Positions 61,543-64,000 of a DNA stretch of 64,000 nt are shown here, piece by piece (positions within the stretch are counted from its first letter, which is position 1; every line of letters begins with the position of its first letter). The DNA is from JAGXKT01 sp964531695 (GTDB taxonomy: Bacteria > Planctomycetota > Phycisphaerae > SM23-33): the NCBI GenBank assembly GCA_964531695.1, contig CAZHEH010000004.1, positions 1 through 64,000 of the forward strand. The letters run 5' to 3'. The position numbers and the translations under genes were made by a program. The notes beneath the pieces were generated by a model. The model made no database searches. It saw only the letters and a list, made by a program, of their open reading frames with translations, and was not told the origin of the DNA.

Positions 61543-62720
61543 GGGTTTGCTGACTCGTTGATGCGCTGACTCGTTGACTCGTTTTCCGATTCGGCAGCGG
61601 CTCGCCCTAGCGTTACGGTGAACGTCGAGCCGACGTCCGGCTCGGATTCCACCGCCGCGTCGCCGCCGTACAGCCCGGCGAGCTTCTTGACGATCGACAG
61701 GCCCAGGCCGCTGCCGAGGATCTTCCGCGTCTTCTCGTTCTTCACGCGGGTGAAATCGTCGAAGAGCGTCGCGGCGTCCTCCGGTGCGATGCCGATGCCC
61801 GTGTCGGATACCGCTATGGTCACGCCCTCCTCGTCGCCGGCGAGCTTCACGTCCACACGCCCGCCGTCGCGATTGTACTTCACGGCGTTCGAGATCAGGT
61901 TGTTCAGGATGATCTCGACCTCGCCTCGGTCGGCCCGCAAGTCCAGCCGGCCGCCGGCGTGCAGCTCGATGTCGATGTCGCGCTTCTCCGCCTCGACCGA
62001 CGCCGTCTCGATCGCCCCTTCAGCGACCTCACGCACGTCCACGTCGGTCAGATCCCGCTTCTTCCGCCCGGACTCGATCCGCGTCAGGTCGAGCAGGTCG
62101 AGGATCATCTTCCGCATGCCCTCGACGCGCACGAGCGAGCGCCCCACCATCTGATCGTAGGCGGCCGGATCGTCGCCCGCCGAGCGATCCTGGATGATCC
62201 GCAAATAGCCCTCCACCGCCGACAGCGGCGCCTTCAGCTCGTGGGCCAGCACGGAGATGAACTCGAATCGGACCTGTCGCTTCTCCTCGGCCAGCCGGCG
62301 GGCCTGCCGCGTCAGCAGGATGCGTCCGGCGGCCTTGCGGACCACGTCCTTCAGCTCCGCCGGGGTGAACGGCTTGGCGAGGAAGTCGTACGCCCCCCGC
62401 TTGGTGGCCGTCACGGCCGTCTCCAGCGAGGCGTAGGCCGTGATCATGATCGTCAGCGTCTCGAGCTCCCGCTCGCGGAGCCGGTCGAGCAGGTCGAGCC
62501 CGCTCATGCCCGGCAGCTTGTAGTCCAGCAGCAGGATCTCGGGCACGTGGGCGTCGATCTTGGCCAGTCCGTCCTCGCCCGTGCCGGCCGCGTCGACGGT
62601 GAACGTCACCTTGCCGTTCACGTCCGGCACCTCGACCGTATGGTCGCGCAGCGTCCGCATCGCGCCGGCCTGCATGCCGGGCTCGTCGTCGATCACCAGA
62701 ACGTGGAAGGTCTCGGCCAT
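61539..62720 (-). CDS. Response-regulator receiver fused to a histidine kinase
   Basis: A 393-aa signalling protein. A receiver domain (1-125) has DD at 11-12, the phospho-acceptor D66 (LLLDYKLPGMSGLDLL) and the Lys of FLAKPF. A short linker leads to HisKA with H160 (SVLAHELKAPLSAVEGYLRI) and an HATPase domain (NNLISNAVKYNRDGG, DTGIGIAPED, GSGLGLSIVKKL). There is no membrane segment, so it is cytoplasmic. The start ATG overlaps the upstream stop (TGATG) and its stop overlaps the hydE start. A role in regulating hydrogenase genes is inferred from this coupling. Confidence 0.92.
   Translation of the reverse strand: MAETFHVLVIDDEPGMQAGAMRTLRDHTVEVPDVNGKVTFTVDAAGTGEDGLAKIDAHVPEILLLDYKLPGMSGLDLLDRLRERELETLTIMITAYASLETAVTATKRGAYDFLAKPFTPAELKDVVRKAAGRILLTRQARRLAEEKRQVRFEFISVLAHELKAPLSAVEGYLRIIQDRSAGDDPAAYDQMVGRSLVRVEGMRKMILDLLDLTRIESGRKKRDLTDVDVREVAEGAIETASVEAEKRDIDIELHAGGRLDLRADRGEVEIILNNLISNAVKYNRDGGRVDVKLAGDEEGVTIAVSDTGIGIAPEDAATLFDDFTRVKNEKTRKILGSGLGLSIVKKLAGLYGGDAAVESEPDVGSTFTVTLGRAAAESENESTSQRINESANP
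61551..61590 (-). repeat. Octamer tandem repeat at the kinase-hydE junction
   Basis: Plus-strand units of 8 bp in register: tgactcgt (61551), tgatgcgc (61559), tgactcgt (61567), tgactcgt (61575), tttccgat (61583). It encodes the kinase C-terminus (ESTSQRINESANP) and abuts the hydE start. Same family as 25864 and 27243. Confidence 0.8.
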
Positions 62721-63118
62721 CAGTTCGTCTCGGTCAGGCGGCGAATCTCCCGCTGGAGTTGCTCGAAACGGATGGGCTTGGTCAGCATAGCGTCGGCGCG
62801 AATCCACGCCCGCTCCTCGTCCGTGGCGGCGTCGAACTCGATGCCCGTCTCGCGGGTCACGCCGGTCACCAGGATTACGGGGATCGACGAATCCGTCTTC
62901 TTGATGTGGTAGCACAGGGCAAAGCCGCCATCCATGTGCTCCATCATCAGGTCGACGATCGCCAGGTCGGGGCGACGCTCCTGAAGAAGCTCCTCGGCCT
63001 CGGCCTGCCCGTGGGCGATCACCACCTCGTAGCCGGCCCTGCTGAGCAGCAGTTCCTGCTGCGTCAGGAAGTCCTCGTCGTCGTCCACTACCAGAATGGT
63101 CCGCTTGTCGTCCGCCAT
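62720..63118 (-). CDS. Single-domain response regulator
   Basis: A 132-aa CheY-like receiver with DDDED at 12-16, D56 as phospho-acceptor (AIVDLMMEHMDGGF) and the Thr/Lys pair (ILVTGVTRETG, MLTKPIRFEQL). There is no output domain. It lies between two kinases, eight bases after the upstream one, and would relay phosphate between them. Confidence 0.93.
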   Translation of the reverse strand: MADDKRTILVVDDDEDFLTQQELLLSRAGYEVVIAHGQAEAEELLQERRPDLAIVDLMMEHMDGGFALCYHIKKTDSSIPVILVTGVTRETGIEFDAATDEERAWIRADAMLTKPIRFEQLQREIRRLTETN

Positions 63119-63126
63119 GGGGTTTC

Positions 63127-64000
63127 CTAGGTCGCGCCGCCCTGGGCCGTCTCGCCCACCGCGGGCGCGGCGTATTCCTCCGGAGCGTGTCGCGGCAGCG
63201 AGACCGTGAAGGTCGTCCCCGTCGGTCCGGCCGCGGGGTCCGCGTTCGTTTCCAAGTCGATCTGCCCGCTGTGCATCTTGACGATTCCGTAAGTTACCGC
63301 CAGCCCCAGGCCGGTACCACTGCCGATCTGCTTGGTCGTGTAGAACGGCTCGAAGATCTTGCCCCGGATGTCGTCCGGGATGCCCGTGCCGGTGTCGACC
63401 ACGGCGATGCGGACCTCGTCCTCCGTGTCGGTCGTGGTCACCGTCAGCGTGCCGCCGTCGGACATCGCGGCGTAGGCGTTGCTCACGAGGTTGGTGAGCA
63501 CCTGGGCGATCTGGTCCGCGTCGATCTCGGCCGTGGGATCCGTCATCTCATGTCGCGTCCGGACCATCACCCCGTCGGGGGCCTGCAGCGCCTGGAGCGT
63601 CCGGTCGACCAGCGTGGGTATCTCGGTCGGCTGGCGGAGTACCTTGCGCTGGCGCGCGAAGTTGAGCAGCCCGCCGACGATCTTCTTGCAGCGGTCGGCC
63701 TGCTCGGCAATCATCGACAGGTCCTGGCCCACCTTCGGATCCCGGCCGTGCTCTTCCATCAGCAGGTGGGCGTACATCAGGACCACGCCGAGCGGGTTGT
63801 TCACCTCATGCGCGATGCCGGCTGCCAGTTGGCCCATGCTGGCGAGCTTCTCCGACTGCATCAGCGCCTCCTGCGTGCTGGCGAGCTGCTCGTTGGACTC
63901 GGCCAGATCCTGCACGGTCGTATGGAGCTGCTCGATCGTGCGCGGCAGGCACATTTCGGACTCGGCCAGTCCCTTCATGATCGCGATGGCGTGCTCGCGG
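63127..64000 (-). CDS. Sensor histidine kinase, N-terminal part beyond the window
   Basis: At least 283 aa of a kinase open to the right edge. A coiled linker (EQLHTTVQDLAESNEQLAST) precedes HisKA with the H-box GIAHEVNNPLGVVLMYAHLL and a HATPase domain (QVLTNLVSNAYAAMSDGG, VDTGTGIPDD, GTGLGLAVTYGIVKMHSGQI). The sensor region is not visible. An internal ATG at 63978 is possible but the frame stays open, so the real start is probably outside. It is the first visible gene of the regulator-hydEGF run. Confidence 0.9.
   Translation of the reverse strand, partial: REHAIAIMKGLAESEMCLPRTIEQLHTTVQDLAESNEQLASTQEALMQSEKLASMGQLAAGIAHEVNNPLGVVLMYAHLLMEEHGRDPKVGQDLSMIAEQADRCKKIVGGLLNFARQRKVLRQPTEIPTLVDRTLQALQAPDGVMVRTRHEMTDPTAEIDADQIAQVLTNLVSNAYAAMSDGGTLTVTTTDTEDEVRIAVVDTGTGIPDDIRGKIFEPFYTTKQIGSGTGLGLAVTYGIVKMHSGQIDLETNADPAAGPTGTTFTVSLPRHAPEEYAAPAVGETAQGGAT

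Overview
The window looks like a chromosomal segment from a GC-rich, probably anaerobic or fermentative member of the Planctomycetota, most likely close to Phycisphaerae. The inference rests on gene content. It has secreted PA14 and chitobiase-C-terminal-like proteins, a MoxR-DUF58-BatA/VWA operon with a very large DUF4175-like coiled-coil protein, squalene-cyclase-fold repeat proteins (one fused to a DUF4159-like domain), a prepilin-type pseudopilin with the FTLIELLVV signature, and a PEP-CTERM protein. [FeFe]-hydrogenase maturases and an Etf with bifurcating-type motifs point to anaerobic redox metabolism. No rRNA, phage, transposase or CRISPR array was seen; one tRNA (Leu, UAA) is present.

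Layout. 1-5.9 kb: tandem array of secreted PA14 paralogs, the first cut by the window edge. 6-7.2 kb (minus): miaA and an apparent 62-aa small gene. 7.6-21.1 kb (plus): moxR, DUF58, BatA/VWA, VWA/GATase-like, giant coiled-coil membrane protein, prenyltransferase-repeat protein, probably one operon. 21-24.7 kb (minus): uvrC without its usual C-terminal HhH pair, and two polytopic membrane proteins. 24.8-31.1 kb (plus): etfB-etfA-acyl-CoA dehydrogenase, then bioY and an orphan RbsC-like permease. 31.2-34.9 kb (minus): DUF4159/prenyltransferase-repeat protein and prfB with a programmed frameshift. 35-36.2 kb: tyrS, followed by a 3.5-kb segment (24-repeat ankyrin protein plus a CBM48-like mini-protein) bounded by a second copy of the tyrS 3' end. 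39.8-44.1 kb (minus): fba, thioredoxin with an NAD(P)H-hydrate epimerase, two Hsp20s, tRNA-Leu and a SprT-like protein. 44.3-49.8 kb (plus): small membrane protein, pseudopilin, Ca-type P-ATPase, and a PEP-CTERM protein carrying thioester-domain motifs. 50-56 kb (plus): gnd and a hexuronate set (tagaturonate epimerase UxaE, fructuronate-reductase-type SDR), with a frameshifted hicA, a HAD protein and a ThuA-like protein. 56.1-64 kb (minus): two-component genes followed by hydE-hydG-aspA-hydF.

How it fits together. UxaE and the SDR would turn tagaturonate into fructuronate and then mannonate, while gnd feeds the pentose phosphate route, so sugar-acid use is likely. EtfAB plus the acyl-CoA dehydrogenase and the HydEFG maturases suggest handling of low-potential electrons and H2; the hydrogenase structural genes would lie outside the window, probably upstream of the right edge. 

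The most unusual signals are the thioester-type Cys/Gln motif pair in a PEP-CTERM protein (49.1-49.7 kb), the duplicated tyrS end flanking the ankyrin segment, several families of degenerate 8-9 bp tandem repeats in intergenic positions (one abutting the start codons of etfA, acd and hydE), and a group of promoters placed so close to start codons that the transcripts should be leaderless.
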